Origin: an uncultured Sutterella sp.
GTDB taxonomy: Bacteria; Pseudomonadota; Gammaproteobacteria; Burkholderiales; Burkholderiaceae_F
Assembly (NCBI GenBank): GCA_900544255.1
Contig: UQUM01000023.1
Span: 1 to 30,572 of the forward strand
Length of the DNA: 30,572 nucleotides
Direction of reading: 5' to 3'
In this document: positions 22,377 through 30,572 of the stretch, one piece after another
Position numbering within the stretch: position 1 is the first letter of the stretch
How the letters are laid out: each line of letters begins with the position of its first letter
The notes under the pieces: generated by a model
The model's input: only the letters and a program-made list of their open reading frames with translations
Databases searched by the model: none
What the model was told of the DNA's origin: nothing
Program-made: the position numbers and the translations under genes

Positions 22377-24611
22377 ATGAGCAACAGTTCTTTCTCAGAC
22401 TCGCGCATTACGTCCGTCGGCACCGCTACTTCAACACAGCAACCGATTTACGAACTGTGGATTCTGCGTCTGCTCGTCAACGGCGGTGCATGGCCCTATG
22501 TCGACATTGAAGACAGCGATTTCGACTTTCCGACGGAAGGTCTTCTCGCTCCGGCCGCGATACTCGTGGAGAACTATCACAAACTCGCTGCCAAGGCTGA
22601 AGCCGCCGCAAAAAAAATGAAACCTGTCGATCGCCCGAAAGAAGGCGGCTCTGCAATCGGTGACAAACTCTCCTATTTCCGCGCCTGCGGCGTGACGGGC
22701 CCGGACACCACAACCAAAATTCCGACTGAACTCAGGGAGGCGCTGTCGGCGGCGGAAAACTGGTTCAAGGATAACGCCGGCTTTACCGAACCCGTTACCG
22801 GAAATCTCAAACGGATTAAGAAACTCTTTGATCTCAGCGATGAAGCGGCATTAGCCTTGATATTCGTCTTATCGACAACGAGCCGACGCAACAACCTTCT
22901 TTACTGGGTACTGGATCGTTTCGATTGTTCCAGCGGCTACGAATTCATTGCCGCGCTCTGCGCCTGTGCCACCGGCATCTCTCCGGAAGAGTCCGAACGC
23001 CTCTTTCTTGAACCGGATTCGCCGCTGAGACGCCTTCTGACGTTCTCCAATGCGGACGGTCACTCTTTCGCACGGCAAGTCGACGACTGGTTTCAATTCG
23101 ACAAAACCACCGGCGTCACGCCGATTATTCTCTCGGCCCCCATCAGCGAGGAGAATCTGCAGTCGGCGTTTTTCAAAGAAGCTCCCGAAACGGCTCTCAC
23201 ACTGAACGACTTTTCTCACCTTGAGCAGGTGGAGACTACCGTACTTCCCTACCTTAAAACCGCCGTTGAACAGCAAAGGCCCGGCGTCAACATTCTCATC
23301 TACGGCGCGCCAGGCTCCGGAAAAACCGAACTCACCCGAGTCCTCGGCAAAACTCTCAACTGCCGCACCTATGAAATTGCAGTGGATACCGAACGGCACT
23401 CGCGGCTTGATGCCTGGCGGATTGCCAACACATGTCTGCGCGCGCAGAAACACAACCTGCTCGTGTTGGACGAAGCCGAAGACGTGTTTAACGAAGACAT
23501 CCAACTTTCCCGTTCCGGCAAACCGGTACGCAGTAACAAAGCAAAAATCAACAAGTTCCTTGAGACCAACGCCTGTCCAACGCTCTGGCTCACCAATTCC
23601 CTCGAAAACATGGATCCCGCCATGCTTCGACGCTTTGACATCATTCTCGAATCCGCTGCCCCTACGGAACCTCAGCGCCGCGCCATCATCGAGAAATCGG
23701 TCGGGGATGTGTTCTCATCCTCGTTGAAAGCGCGTCTCTCCGCCACACCGAAGCTGACGCCGGGCGTCATCACCCGCGTCAAATCTGTTGTGGAGTCCCT
23801 GGCACTGCCGGCAGAACTGCGGGACAAACGGGGACTCGAACTCATCAACGACGTCCTGCGCGTGCAGCGTGCGGGTACTATTGCCCCCGCCGCTCCGATG
23901 ACTGACGCCGTATATTCGACCGAATACGTCAACACGGATACCGACCTCACGGCGCTCGCTGACGGTCTCAAACACCATCCGTCCGCACGCATCTGCCTTT
24001 ACGGCGTTCCCGGCACCGGTAAATCCGCCTACGTAGCGTGGCTGGCCAAAACGCTTGGACAACCGCTCCTAAAAAAGAAAGCTTCTGACCTTCTTGACTG
24101 CTACGTGGGCGGCACGGAAGCCCGTATCGCCGCGGCGTTTGCGGAAGCAACGAGAAAAGACGCCGTTCTCCTCATTGACGAGGCCGACTCTTTCCTTCAG
24201 GACAGGAGCCGCAGCGAACACAGTTGGGAAACGACACAGGTGAATGAAATGCTCACGCAGATGGAAAGTTTTGAGGGCGTTTTCATCGCGACGACGAACC
24301 TTATCGACACCTTAGACGCCGCAAGCCTTCGTCGGTTCGACTTGAAAGCGAAGTTTGGCTATCTGCGCCCGGAACAAGGCTTGAAACTTTTCCGCCGGTG
24401 GTCTGAAAAACTGGGGATTGACGTGACGGACACGGCCGCTTCCCGCATTGCCCGTATGGACACGCTCGCTCCCGGCGACTTTGCTGCCGTCGCCCGGCAG
24501 GCGCAGTTCCGTCCGGTGACGTCGTCGGAGGATTTCGCCGAACGGCTTACCGTGGGATGCCGGATGAAAGACGTCAACCGAGGCAAAACGACAACGATTG
24601 GGTTTGCTTGA
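22377..24611 (+). CDS. Protein E: tandem AAA+ ATPase
   Basis: A 744-aa protein. The N-terminal helical region (residues 1-290) is shared with A and B. AAA domain 1 has Walker A GAPGSGKT at 310-317, Walker B LLVLDEAED at 361-369, sensor Asn407 and LRRF at 417-420. AAA domain 2 has Walker A GVPGTGKS at 543-550, pore-loop-like YVGGTE at 576-581, Walker B VLLIDEADS at 597-605, sensor Asn641 and LRRF at 651-654. Both sites look active. The aromatic pore loop in domain 2 is typical of Cdc48/FtsH-like unfoldases that thread protein substrates. It lacks a protease domain. A and B, which share its N-terminus, probably build a mixed ring or adaptor complex with it. AGGA precedes the start. Confidence 0.88.
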   Translation: MSNSSFSDSRITSVGTATSTQQPIYELWILRLLVNGGAWPYVDIEDSDFDFPTEGLLAPAAILVENYHKLAAKAEAAAKKMKPVDRPKEGGSAIGDKLSYFRACGVTGPDTTTKIPTELREALSAAENWFKDNAGFTEPVTGNLKRIKKLFDLSDEAALALIFVLSTTSRRNNLLYWVLDRFDCSSGYEFIAALCACATGISPEESERLFLEPDSPLRRLLTFSNADGHSFARQVDDWFQFDKTTGVTPIILSAPISEENLQSAFFKEAPETALTLNDFSHLEQVETTVLPYLKTAVEQQRPGVNILIYGAPGSGKTELTRVLGKTLNCRTYEIAVDTERHSRLDAWRIANTCLRAQKHNLLVLDEAEDVFNEDIQLSRSGKPVRSNKAKINKFLETNACPTLWLTNSLENMDPAMLRRFDIILESAAPTEPQRRAIIEKSVGDVFSSSLKARLSATPKLTPGVITRVKSVVESLALPAELRDKRGLELINDVLRVQRAGTIAPAAPMTDAVYSTEYVNTDTDLTALADGLKHHPSARICLYGVPGTGKSAYVAWLAKTLGQPLLKKKASDLLDCYVGGTEARIAAAFAEATRKDAVLLIDEADSFLQDRSRSEHSWETTQVNEMLTQMESFEGVFIATTNLIDTLDAASLRRFDLKAKFGYLRPEQGLKLFRRWSEKLGIDVTDTAASRIARMDTLAPGDFAAVARQAQFRPVTSSEDFAERLTVGCRMKDVNRGKTTTIGFA

Positions 24612-24671
24612 TGCTTCCGCACCGTCGCGAGGCCTTGTCGCCCGTAAACCTCGATACCGATACACAAAAAA

Positions 24672-24717
24672 CAGGCCAAGGATCGCCACAGCACACCCTG
24701 GCCTCAATTGGTTTTTC
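24672..24717 (+). terminator. Possible terminator of operon D-E
   Basis: AGGCCA (24673-24678) pairs with TGGCCT (24699-24704), with a partly paired inner stem and a T run at 24712-24716. The gap before the T run makes it imperfect. Confidence 0.4.
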
Positions 24718-24725
24718 CGAGATTC

Positions 24726-24767
24726 GCAGCAGGTTTTGCATTTTTTCACCACTGCAAAACCCGCTGC
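24726..24767 (-). terminator. Inverted repeat after the flavolipoprotein gene
   Basis: Fifteen-base arms (GCAGCAGGTTTTGCA with TGCAAAACCCGCTGC, one mismatch) surround a T-rich loop, 14 bases after the flavolipoprotein stop and facing operon D-E. It is probably a bidirectional terminator. Confidence 0.55.
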
Positions 24768-24780
24768 TTTCCTTCGTCGA

Positions 24781-26313
24781 TCAACACCAAGCCTTACTCT
24801 TTGCAGCTTCACGCCCCGCTTCACGACCGTTCACAAGGCAGTCCATCACGGCACAGGCCCCAATACGCACTGCCCCATGAATTCCGCCCACGAATTCCCC
24901 GGCGGCATAAAGTCCGGGAATCGGCTGATCGGTCATCACATCCAGCACTGCCGTATGCACGTCGGTTGCCACGCCTCCCATGCAATGGTGAACCTTGGGC
25001 GACATTTCCGAAACGTAGTACGGCCCTGCTCCGATCGGCTTCGCCGCCTTATCAAAGCGGCGCCCGAACTTCGCATCCGTTTTCTTTGCCAGATCGGCGT
25101 TGTACTGCGCAATCGTCTTCTTAACCGTTTCCGGTTTCAGACCATAGGCCTTTGCAAGCGTTGTAACGTCCGCAAACTTTTCAACCGTGCCGGCCTTGAG
25201 CATTTTGTCGAGCAAACCCGGGCGCAGTTTTTCCAAATGCGCTACGCCGTCCGTATCAGAGAATGCCAATGCTTTACCGCCTTTATTGATTACCCTCAGA
25301 ATCGCATCGGTGCAAACCTTACGGTCGCCAAATTCATTGACAAAACGTTCTCCCGTCAGAGACGACATCCAGAAACCGAAAAGCGAACCGGAAATCGTGG
25401 CAAAGTGCGACGCTATCCCCATTCCTTTTTCCTTCGGAGAACAAGAAGGCAGGCACTGAATCCAATCGGCCTGAATGATGCGGGCACCGAGACGGGAAGC
25501 CTCACGCCAGGCTTCAGCCGTAGCACCGGGCTGATTCGTCGTCGGGAACACGGCGCCCAGTCTGGGATCCAGCATCACGCGATACTTCACATCAGCACCA
25601 AATCCCCCGCAGGCGAGGATTACGGCCCGACGAGCGCACACGCGCCTCAGCATACCGGACTCAGGATTGCCGAATTCGTATCCATCGCGAATTTCTATGC
25701 CTTTAACACGGCCGCCTTCATCTCGAAGCACTTTCTGCATGAAAACTTCGGTTCGAACATCGACTCCCATTTCATGCAGCTTGGCCACGGCCGGCATGAT
25801 GATGCCCTGCCCGGTTCCCTGCTTCGTAATCATGCAGCGTTCTGCGGAATGACCGCCCTTGCCCGTGAGGTTCGTATTCCACTCTACGCCGATAAACTTT
25901 CGCGTCCATTCAAACGTATCCGAGGCGTTTTCGCACACGAATTTAATGTGTTCCGGATCTCCGAGCCCCAAACCTATACGTTCCATATCCGCCATCAGAG
26001 CTTTCGGAGAATCTTTGATTCCCTGCTCTTTTTGCACGCTGGATCCCGGAACCGCAATCATGCCGCCGGACAGCGAAGAGTTACCGCCGATAAAAGCCAT
26101 CTTTTCAAAGACAGCGACGGACGCACCGGCTTCCCGTGCCGCTAATGCAGCGGCCAAACCAGCAAACCCCGAACCTACGACGACAACGTCATAGGTCTCG
26201 TCCCAGTCGGAAGATGCCCCCTTAACGGAAGCACAACCAGTCAAACCTAAACCTGCGGCCGCAGGAACAACAGATGCCGTACGAATGAACGAACGACGAG
26301 ACAAGGTTGTCAT
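24781..26313 (-). CDS. Tat-exported fumarate-reductase-like flavolipoprotein
   Basis: A 510-aa protein. The N-terminus combines a Tat motif (SRRSFIRT) with a lipobox (LTGC, Cys27), so it should be a membrane-anchored periplasmic lipoprotein. The FAD motif GSGFAG is at about 47-52. Unlike the enzyme ending at 7267, it keeps the fumarate-reductase active-site pattern: Arg in NEFGDRKV, His in KVHHCMGGV and Arg in HGAVRIGA. Substrates in this family include fumarate, urocanate, methacrylate and other unsaturated acids, and which one cannot be told here. No cytochrome gene is adjacent, so a shared donor is likely. AAGGAG lies 7 bases before the ATG. Confidence 0.88.
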   Translation of the reverse strand: MTTLSRRSFIRTASVVPAAAGLGLTGCASVKGASSDWDETYDVVVVGSGFAGLAAALAAREAGASVAVFEKMAFIGGNSSLSGGMIAVPGSSVQKEQGIKDSPKALMADMERIGLGLGDPEHIKFVCENASDTFEWTRKFIGVEWNTNLTGKGGHSAERCMITKQGTGQGIIMPAVAKLHEMGVDVRTEVFMQKVLRDEGGRVKGIEIRDGYEFGNPESGMLRRVCARRAVILACGGFGADVKYRVMLDPRLGAVFPTTNQPGATAEAWREASRLGARIIQADWIQCLPSCSPKEKGMGIASHFATISGSLFGFWMSSLTGERFVNEFGDRKVCTDAILRVINKGGKALAFSDTDGVAHLEKLRPGLLDKMLKAGTVEKFADVTTLAKAYGLKPETVKKTIAQYNADLAKKTDAKFGRRFDKAAKPIGAGPYYVSEMSPKVHHCMGGVATDVHTAVLDVMTDQPIPGLYAAGEFVGGIHGAVRIGACAVMDCLVNGREAGREAAKSKAWC

Positions 26314-26381
26314 ACTCTCTCCTTAGAAGAACGGATGGGCTCCGTTCATGGCGGAGAGCATTCTATGCATCTTGATACTGT

Positions 26382-26433
26382 AAAAACAACGGCCGACGTT
26401 GCTCTTTTCTCAAACATCGGCCGTTTCGTTTTT
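26382..26433 (-). terminator. Bidirectional terminator after the alpha/beta hydrolase gene
   Basis: AACGGCCGA (26388-26396) pairs with TCGGCCGTT (26417-26425), 9 bp perfect. On the minus strand it is followed by TGTTTTTA, and on the plus strand by TCGTTTTTA. Confidence 0.75.
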
Positions 26434-27457
26434 AGAGGTTGGTCCCTTTGTCCGCCGTCTTTCCGGCCACGGGCTTCTCTCCGCCCAGCTTTGCCTTAAA
26501 CCACGTCACCACACGGTCGATCACAGGCTTTTGGAACCACGGATCGTCCCCATGGTGAGCACCTTCAACAAGCACGTACGACACGTCGGTCTTTTTCGCC
26601 TTCAGGGCGTCATAAAAGTGCTTACTCTGCATCGGACTTACGAGCGTATCCGCCGAACCGTGCATAAGGAGCACGGGCGGTTCCGTCCCGTCCACGTGCC
26701 CCAACGGCGACGCCGCCATCGCCTTCGTCTTATCCGCCGTAATCGGGGCACCGGCGAAGTTTCCGAATGCCGCGCCGTTCACGAGAAGCGCTTCCGTCAC
26801 CGCGGGCGACGAATGCACCTTGTCTTGATTCAGACCCTCACCAATCGTCGTCAGATCGCTGATGCCGTAAAAGGACACCGCCGCCGCAATATCGGACGAA
26901 ACATTCAGCCAATCCCCAGTGTCCCAACCTTTTTCGCCGTTCGTCGCCGCCATCATTTCCGCAACGTAACCACCCGCACTGTCGCCGAGCACACCAATGC
27001 GTTCGGGATCAATTCCATACTCCGCGGCATGCGCCTTCAAATAACGCACGGCGCCCTTCGCGTCTTCGATCAGCGCCGGGAACTTCGTCGGCACCACGCG
27101 GTACTGCACGGCCGCCACTACAAACCCGGCTTTCGCGAGCGCCATGCGCATCTCGATGAATTTCTCGTGATCCGCCGAAGAGAATCCGCCGCCCGGAAAA
27201 TACACGACCGCAGGCTTCAGGCCGTTCGTGCGCGGCTGCAGCACCGTCATCAGAAGCTGATCCACGCGGCGGGCGGACTTAATCTGCCGGTACACCACGC
27301 CGCTTACGACGTCGATGCGCCCGTCCGTCACCGGCACAGAAATCACGTCGGCGCCCGCCGTATAGCCCATCAGATCCGTTTTCGGCGCCGCTGCCTCAGC
27401 ACCGAACGTCAAGGCAAGAGCTGCCGCCAAGACCGCCGTCTTCCATTGGTTCGTCAT
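26432..27457 (-). CDS. Exported alpha/beta hydrolase (esterase/lipase family)
   Basis: A 341-aa protein with a Sec signal peptide (WKTAVLAAALALTFGAEAAA). The oxyanion segment YFPGGGF is at 86-92, in place of the usual HGGG. The nucleophile is Ser160 in GDSAGG, the acid Asp270 in HGSADTLVSP, and the base His301 or His302 in EGAHHGDDPW. This pattern fits the BD-FAE/hormone-sensitive lipase side of the fold, which hydrolyses small esters such as acetyl or feruloyl groups. The start at 27457 is supported by GGGAGA and gives a clean signal peptide. It seems to be a single-gene unit. Confidence 0.88.
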   Translation of the reverse strand: MTNQWKTAVLAAALALTFGAEAAAPKTDLMGYTAGADVISVPVTDGRIDVVSGVVYRQIKSARRVDQLLMTVLQPRTNGLKPAVVYFPGGGFSSADHEKFIEMRMALAKAGFVVAAVQYRVVPTKFPALIEDAKGAVRYLKAHAAEYGIDPERIGVLGDSAGGYVAEMMAATNGEKGWDTGDWLNVSSDIAAAVSFYGISDLTTIGEGLNQDKVHSSPAVTEALLVNGAAFGNFAGAPITADKTKAMAASPLGHVDGTEPPVLLMHGSADTLVSPMQSKHFYDALKAKKTDVSYVLVEGAHHGDDPWFQKPVIDRVVTWFKAKLGGEKPVAGKTADKGTNL

Positions 27458-27591
27458 ATCCAAATCTCCCTTCAATACGCACCGCACTCCGGTGCCGCCG
27501 TTCTTTTTATTTTGACAATGAACGTCTTTTGCCGCTCCCCGCTTCGGGAGAGGTTGAAATCGGCGTTTTCCCGCACGGAAAAAATTAGTCG

Positions 27592-28899
27592 TCAGTTCAC
27601 TTCAAGAAGTTCGTTCCATCGCGTGGTGTACCGCGGCGACAAATGTTCCCGCCGCATCGCCGCTTCTTCGGAAAGCCGACTTGCCGCCGTTACCACCGCG
27701 TTCTTCCCAAATTTCTTTGAGATGCGCTCGAGCGTCGCCATGAAGCGCTCGCGCCGTTCGTCATTTTCGGGTTCCGCCGCAAAAAGATCAGGCTGCACCC
27801 CGGCCGCACGCTCTTCCAGTCGAAAAACGACCCCCGCCTTCTTGTAGGCAAAGCCGTCCGTAACACCGATTTCCGCCGCCCGCTTTTGAGCTGTCTTAAA
27901 TCCCCGACGAAAAAGCCGCAGCACTTCCCGCGTCAGAGTCCCCAAATCATCCGTCGGCGTTATGAGCGTCACTGTCTCGTAAATCGTGTGTTGCGGCAGA
28001 TCCGCCTTGAAGTGGTTCGTGAGCACGAAGACCGTCACGTCGGCCGCAACGCACTTTTCATTTCTCAGGGTTTTCACGGCGTCCGCCGTATGTTGCGCCA
28101 ACACCGCTTCGATCGGCGCCCGTTCCGTACATTCCTCCGCAAAACTGCGGCTGCGGCAAAGTTGCTCCCGCGGTTTTGCTTTCGGTTCAAACGGAATGCA
28201 GTCAATGCCGCGCAGTTCCTGCTGAGTGCGTTCCGCCGTCACGCCGAAACGGAGCCGGATCAGTCCCGTATCCGCGTCCCGAAAGTCTTTCGCCGCCACG
28301 ATCCCCATCGTTTTAAGGGCCGCGGTCGTCTGCCGTCCGATTCCCCACACGTCGCCCACCGGGGTGACGGCAAGCGCCTTCGCCTGCCGCACGGCCGTGA
28401 GATCGTTCCAATTGACGGTACCTTTGAAGACGGGATACTTTTTCGCAAAATGATCCGCGAGTTTTGCCAAGGTCTTCGTGGGACCAATTCCGGCGCAAGT
28501 CGGAATGCCGACCCATTGCTTCACACGCGATCGCACGCGGTCGGCGAGCGCCGTCAAATCGGCAACGCCCGTCACGTCCGCAAAACACTCGTCGATGCTG
28601 TAGGGCTCAATCGCCGGCACCAAGGACGCAATCGTCTGCATCATGCGCCGGCTCATATCGCCGTAAAGCTCGTAGTTGGAACTGAAGAACGCGACGTCGT
28701 TCGCGTCCAACACGGCCTTCACCTTAAAAAGCGGCAGACCGCGCTTCAAACCAAGGGCCTTCGCCTCTTTCGTAAGCGTCACGAGGCACCCGTCGTTGTT
28801 GCTGCACACGACGACGGGACGATGCGCGAGGTCGGGGCGAAACACCCGCTCGCAGCTCGCGTAAAACGCGTTTCCGTCAATGTGCAGATACGTCGTCAT
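27592..28899 (-). CDS. umuC: Y-family DNA polymerase, UmuC type
   Basis: A 435-aa protein. The palm catalytic motifs are HIDGNAFYASCE near the N-terminus and YSIDECF with the Asp-Glu pair near residue 102. SNNDGCLV and SSNYELYGDMS are typical of UmuC. The helix-hairpin-helix region (CAGIGPTKTLAKLAD, VWGIGR), the little finger and the UmuC-specific C-terminal tail (LSPRYTTRWNELL) follow. It performs translesion synthesis. No umuD lies beside it and no clear LexA box is seen, so the UmuD partner must be elsewhere. It starts 7 bases after the transporter gene and is probably co-transcribed with it. Confidence 0.93.
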   Translation of the reverse strand: MTTYLHIDGNAFYASCERVFRPDLAHRPVVVCSNNDGCLVTLTKEAKALGLKRGLPLFKVKAVLDANDVAFFSSNYELYGDMSRRMMQTIASLVPAIEPYSIDECFADVTGVADLTALADRVRSRVKQWVGIPTCAGIGPTKTLAKLADHFAKKYPVFKGTVNWNDLTAVRQAKALAVTPVGDVWGIGRQTTAALKTMGIVAAKDFRDADTGLIRLRFGVTAERTQQELRGIDCIPFEPKAKPREQLCRSRSFAEECTERAPIEAVLAQHTADAVKTLRNEKCVAADVTVFVLTNHFKADLPQHTIYETVTLITPTDDLGTLTREVLRLFRRGFKTAQKRAAEIGVTDGFAYKKAGVVFRLEERAAGVQPDLFAAEPENDERRERFMATLERISKKFGKNAVVTAASRLSEEAAMRREHLSPRYTTRWNELLEVN

Positions 28900-28906
28900 C
28901 GCTTCG

Positions 28907-30160
28907 TCAGTCCACCGGCCTACTGCGCCCCGCCAAGTCCGCGCGACGGTTGCTCTTTAAGTGCAGCACCGTACTCACGTACCACAGCACCATGGCCGAC
29001 AAACAGAAGGCAATCAACGCCGCATCGTAGGCCGCGAACTTTCCGTAAAGCACGGGCACCACCACCGCCGAACACAGAGCGAAGGCCAAGGTCTGAATGA
29101 AGTTGAGTACGGAACTTGCCAGCCCCCGCGACTGCGGGAACGTATCCATCAAGAGAAGCGACATTCCCGGCCGCACCATCCCGAGCCCCGTCGTATAAAC
29201 GACGAGCGGCAACACGGCTATAGGCATCACGGGTTCCGTCACGCAGAGTATTTCAAAAGCAGCCAGAGCGGCGCCCGCCGTCATAATCATGAAAGACACC
29301 CGAATCGTCATAAGGGTACCCCAGCGGTGCGCAGCGCGGGCCGAAATGAAGCTTCCCAAGACCACCCCCGAGATCATCGGAATAAAGAGCTTCCAGAAGT
29401 CGCTCGGCGCAAAGTGCATGACGTTCACGCACCAGTCGGCGGCGCCCGCAATAAAGACACCCTGTCCGAGGAAAGCGACGCCGAGCGCAATGCACCCCGT
29501 CAGAAAACCGGCGTTCGTGATCGTTCGTGCGTACCCCGACAAGAGAACGGAAAGTTTCACCGGCGTACGGTTCGCTTTGGGAAGGCTTTCCGGCAGCCAC
29601 ACGAGGCAGGCCGCCGCCAAAAGAAAACTGATTCCGGCCAACGCGAAAAAGTGGCTCTGCCACCCCAAGTGCGTCGCGATCCAGCCGCCGATGATGGGCG
29701 CCATCGCGGGTCCGAACCCGAAAACCATCGCCACATAGGCCATTAATTTCTGAGCTTCGGGGCCGCCGTAAAGGTCGCGAATCACCGCCATGCCGATCAC
29801 CATGCCGCAGCCGGCAAAAATCCCCTGGATGAAGCGAAAACAAATCACGGCTTCCAAGGACGTTGAAAACGCCGCACCGAGGCTTGCGAACGCAAACCCC
29901 AGAAATCCGCCCACCATTGTGGGTTTTCGACCGATCACGTCGCTCACGGTGCCGTAAAAGAGCGTCATCGCTGCGAAACCGATGAGGTAGGAGGACAGAG
30001 TCTGCTGAACCCCGGACAAGGGGACGCCGAACACATCCGTCATTTCATGAAAGCTCGGCAGATACATATCGGTCGCAAAGGGACCGATCATCGAACAAGC
30101 GGCGAGAAGCCAGGTTAAAACGGTAACGTTGTGAGGAATTCTCTGTGCTGAAGACGTCAT
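28907..30160 (-). CDS. Bcr/CflA-family multidrug efflux transporter (MFS)
   Basis: A 417-aa major facilitator with 12 predicted membrane helices. The family N-terminus reads ACSMIGPFATDMYLPSFHEM, the motif A loop GTVSDVIGRKPTMVGG follows helix 2, and the antiporter motif C-like GFGPAMAPIIGGWI is in helix 5. It likely exports drugs or sulfonamide-like compounds by proton antiport. I use the start at 30160 because it fits the family N-terminus. The ribosome-binding site is weak, and longer forms run into the mobile-element end. The gene probably drives umuC as a two-gene unit. Confidence 0.88.
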   Translation of the reverse strand: MTSSAQRIPHNVTVLTWLLAACSMIGPFATDMYLPSFHEMTDVFGVPLSGVQQTLSSYLIGFAAMTLFYGTVSDVIGRKPTMVGGFLGFAFASLGAAFSTSLEAVICFRFIQGIFAGCGMVIGMAVIRDLYGGPEAQKLMAYVAMVFGFGPAMAPIIGGWIATHLGWQSHFFALAGISFLLAAACLVWLPESLPKANRTPVKLSVLLSGYARTITNAGFLTGCIALGVAFLGQGVFIAGAADWCVNVMHFAPSDFWKLFIPMISGVVLGSFISARAAHRWGTLMTIRVSFMIMTAGAALAAFEILCVTEPVMPIAVLPLVVYTTGLGMVRPGMSLLLMDTFPQSRGLASSVLNFIQTLAFALCSAVVVPVLYGKFAAYDAALIAFCLSAMVLWYVSTVLHLKSNRRADLAGRSRPVD

Positions 30161-30333
30161 GATGACAAAAATAAGAGCCCTTCCAGCCACGGCCGGCGCT
30201 CGAGGGAACCGCATCACGAGCGGAAACTGCGCGGCATTGTAAGGAAGATTTACCAACAGCGGCGTAAAGCCCCGTCGTTCAGGGCGGGGATATAAGCCGC
30301 GCAAGCCAGGCGCAGACTTCATATAACGCCTTC
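30161..30333. other. Probable left end of the tnpB element
   Basis: A 7-bp hairpin (CCCCGTC with GGCGGGG, 30270-30289) lies 45 bases before tnpB, as expected for a subterminal transposon hairpin. The exact element boundary cannot be set. Confidence 0.5.
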
Positions 30334-30572
30334 ATGTGGATAAGCAAAGGTTTCTCATTCAAACTCACACCCGACGGAGCCCAGGCTCGCAAGATGAGCC
30401 GCTTTGCCGGTTGTACGCGTTTTGTCTACAACAAAGGCATCGCGTGGAATGAAAAACAGCGTAATGCCGATTCGAACTTCAGAATTTCCTATAAAGCACT
30501 GTCAGCTCAACTTCCCATCTGGAAGGAGAATCATCCCTGGTTGGCAGACACCTATTCGCAGTGCCTGCAGCA
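30334..30572 (+). CDS. tnpB: TnpB-type RNA-guided nuclease, 5' part only
   Basis: The first 79 codons are visible before the window ends. FSFKLTPDGAQARKMSRFAGC, then RFVYNKGIAWNEKQ, match the N-terminal helix-turn-helix-like region of IS200/IS605 TnpB (OrfB) proteins. The start codon is the ATG of MWISKGF. The RuvC and zinc-finger parts are outside the window, so activity cannot be judged. It is divergent from the transporter gene. Confidence 0.82.
   Translation, partial: MWISKGFSFKLTPDGAQARKMSRFAGCTRFVYNKGIAWNEKQRNADSNFRISYKALSAQLPIWKENHPWLADTYSQCLQ

Noticed and set aside
24598..26145. Long plus-strand open frame after gene E
   Set aside because: It is antisense to the flavolipoprotein gene and crosses two likely terminators; no protein features.
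30161..30322. Longer N-terminus for the efflux transporter
   Set aside because: The extra 54 residues are encoded in the mobile-element end region, and the family N-terminus begins at the ATG at 30160.
28900..30330. LexA box controlling umuC
   Set aside because: No convincing CTG-N10-CAG type site lies upstream of umuC or the transporter gene.
1..30572. CRISPR array
   Set aside because: No set of short regularly spaced direct repeats is seen anywhere. IscB is present but works with omega-RNA, not a CRISPR array.

Overview
The window looks like a chromosomal accessory region of an anaerobic, host-associated proteobacterium. Sutterellaceae-type Burkholderiales is the best guess. The clues are a Tat-exported flavin reductase with its own tetraheme cytochrome c, a second Tat-exported fumarate-reductase-like flavolipoprotein, a perfect FNR box, and an autotransporter with an extended signal peptide. 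Taxonomy is inferred from gene content only. The window starts in a 23-base C run, probably a contig end, and stops inside a tnpB gene.

Layout. (1) 161-2330: an unknown 188-aa gene split by an IscB (Cas9-ancestor nuclease) element of the IS200/IS605 type, with its omega-RNA scaffold at about 312-561. (2) 2720-6570: a small unknown gene and a 1112-aa S8 subtilisin autotransporter; its upstream region has a G10 tract between an FNR box and a possible -10. (3) 6842-10264: a minus-strand operon of cyclic amidohydrolase, Tat flavin reductase and tetraheme cytochrome c, with a divergent LysR gene that is cut short by a 52-bp palindrome at 10851. (4) 10851-13011: a unit bounded by two copies of that palindrome, carrying a macrodomain hydrolase and an SMC-like ATPase. 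(5) 13172-24611: an AT-richer unknown 562-aa gene, then an apparently undescribed cluster. This has two almost identical WYL regulators (323 aa), each divergent from an operon: A-B-C at 16136-20287 and D-E at 21500-24611. E is a tandem AAA+ ATPase. A and B resemble the N-terminal half of E but have lost the Walker motifs. C and D are unknown; C has two similar segments and D faintly resembles FtsZ. (6) 24726-30572: the flavolipoprotein, an exported alpha/beta hydrolase, a UmuC-type polymerase, a Bcr/CflA-type efflux transporter and a truncated tnpB.

The main new observation is a 17-bp dyad, GCGTCA-N5-TGTCGY, found five times (11055, 11866, 16075, 20274, 21434). Degenerate copies lie 50 bp upstream of both WYL genes. 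Four of the five precede the macrodomain gene, the SMC-like ATPase, operon A-B-C and operon D-E. This suggests one WYL-controlled regulon, plausibly an anti-phage or stress island built around an AAA+ machine with two pseudo-ATPase partners. Function, substrate and any immunity role are inference. Positions and motifs were read by eye; no homology search was run.
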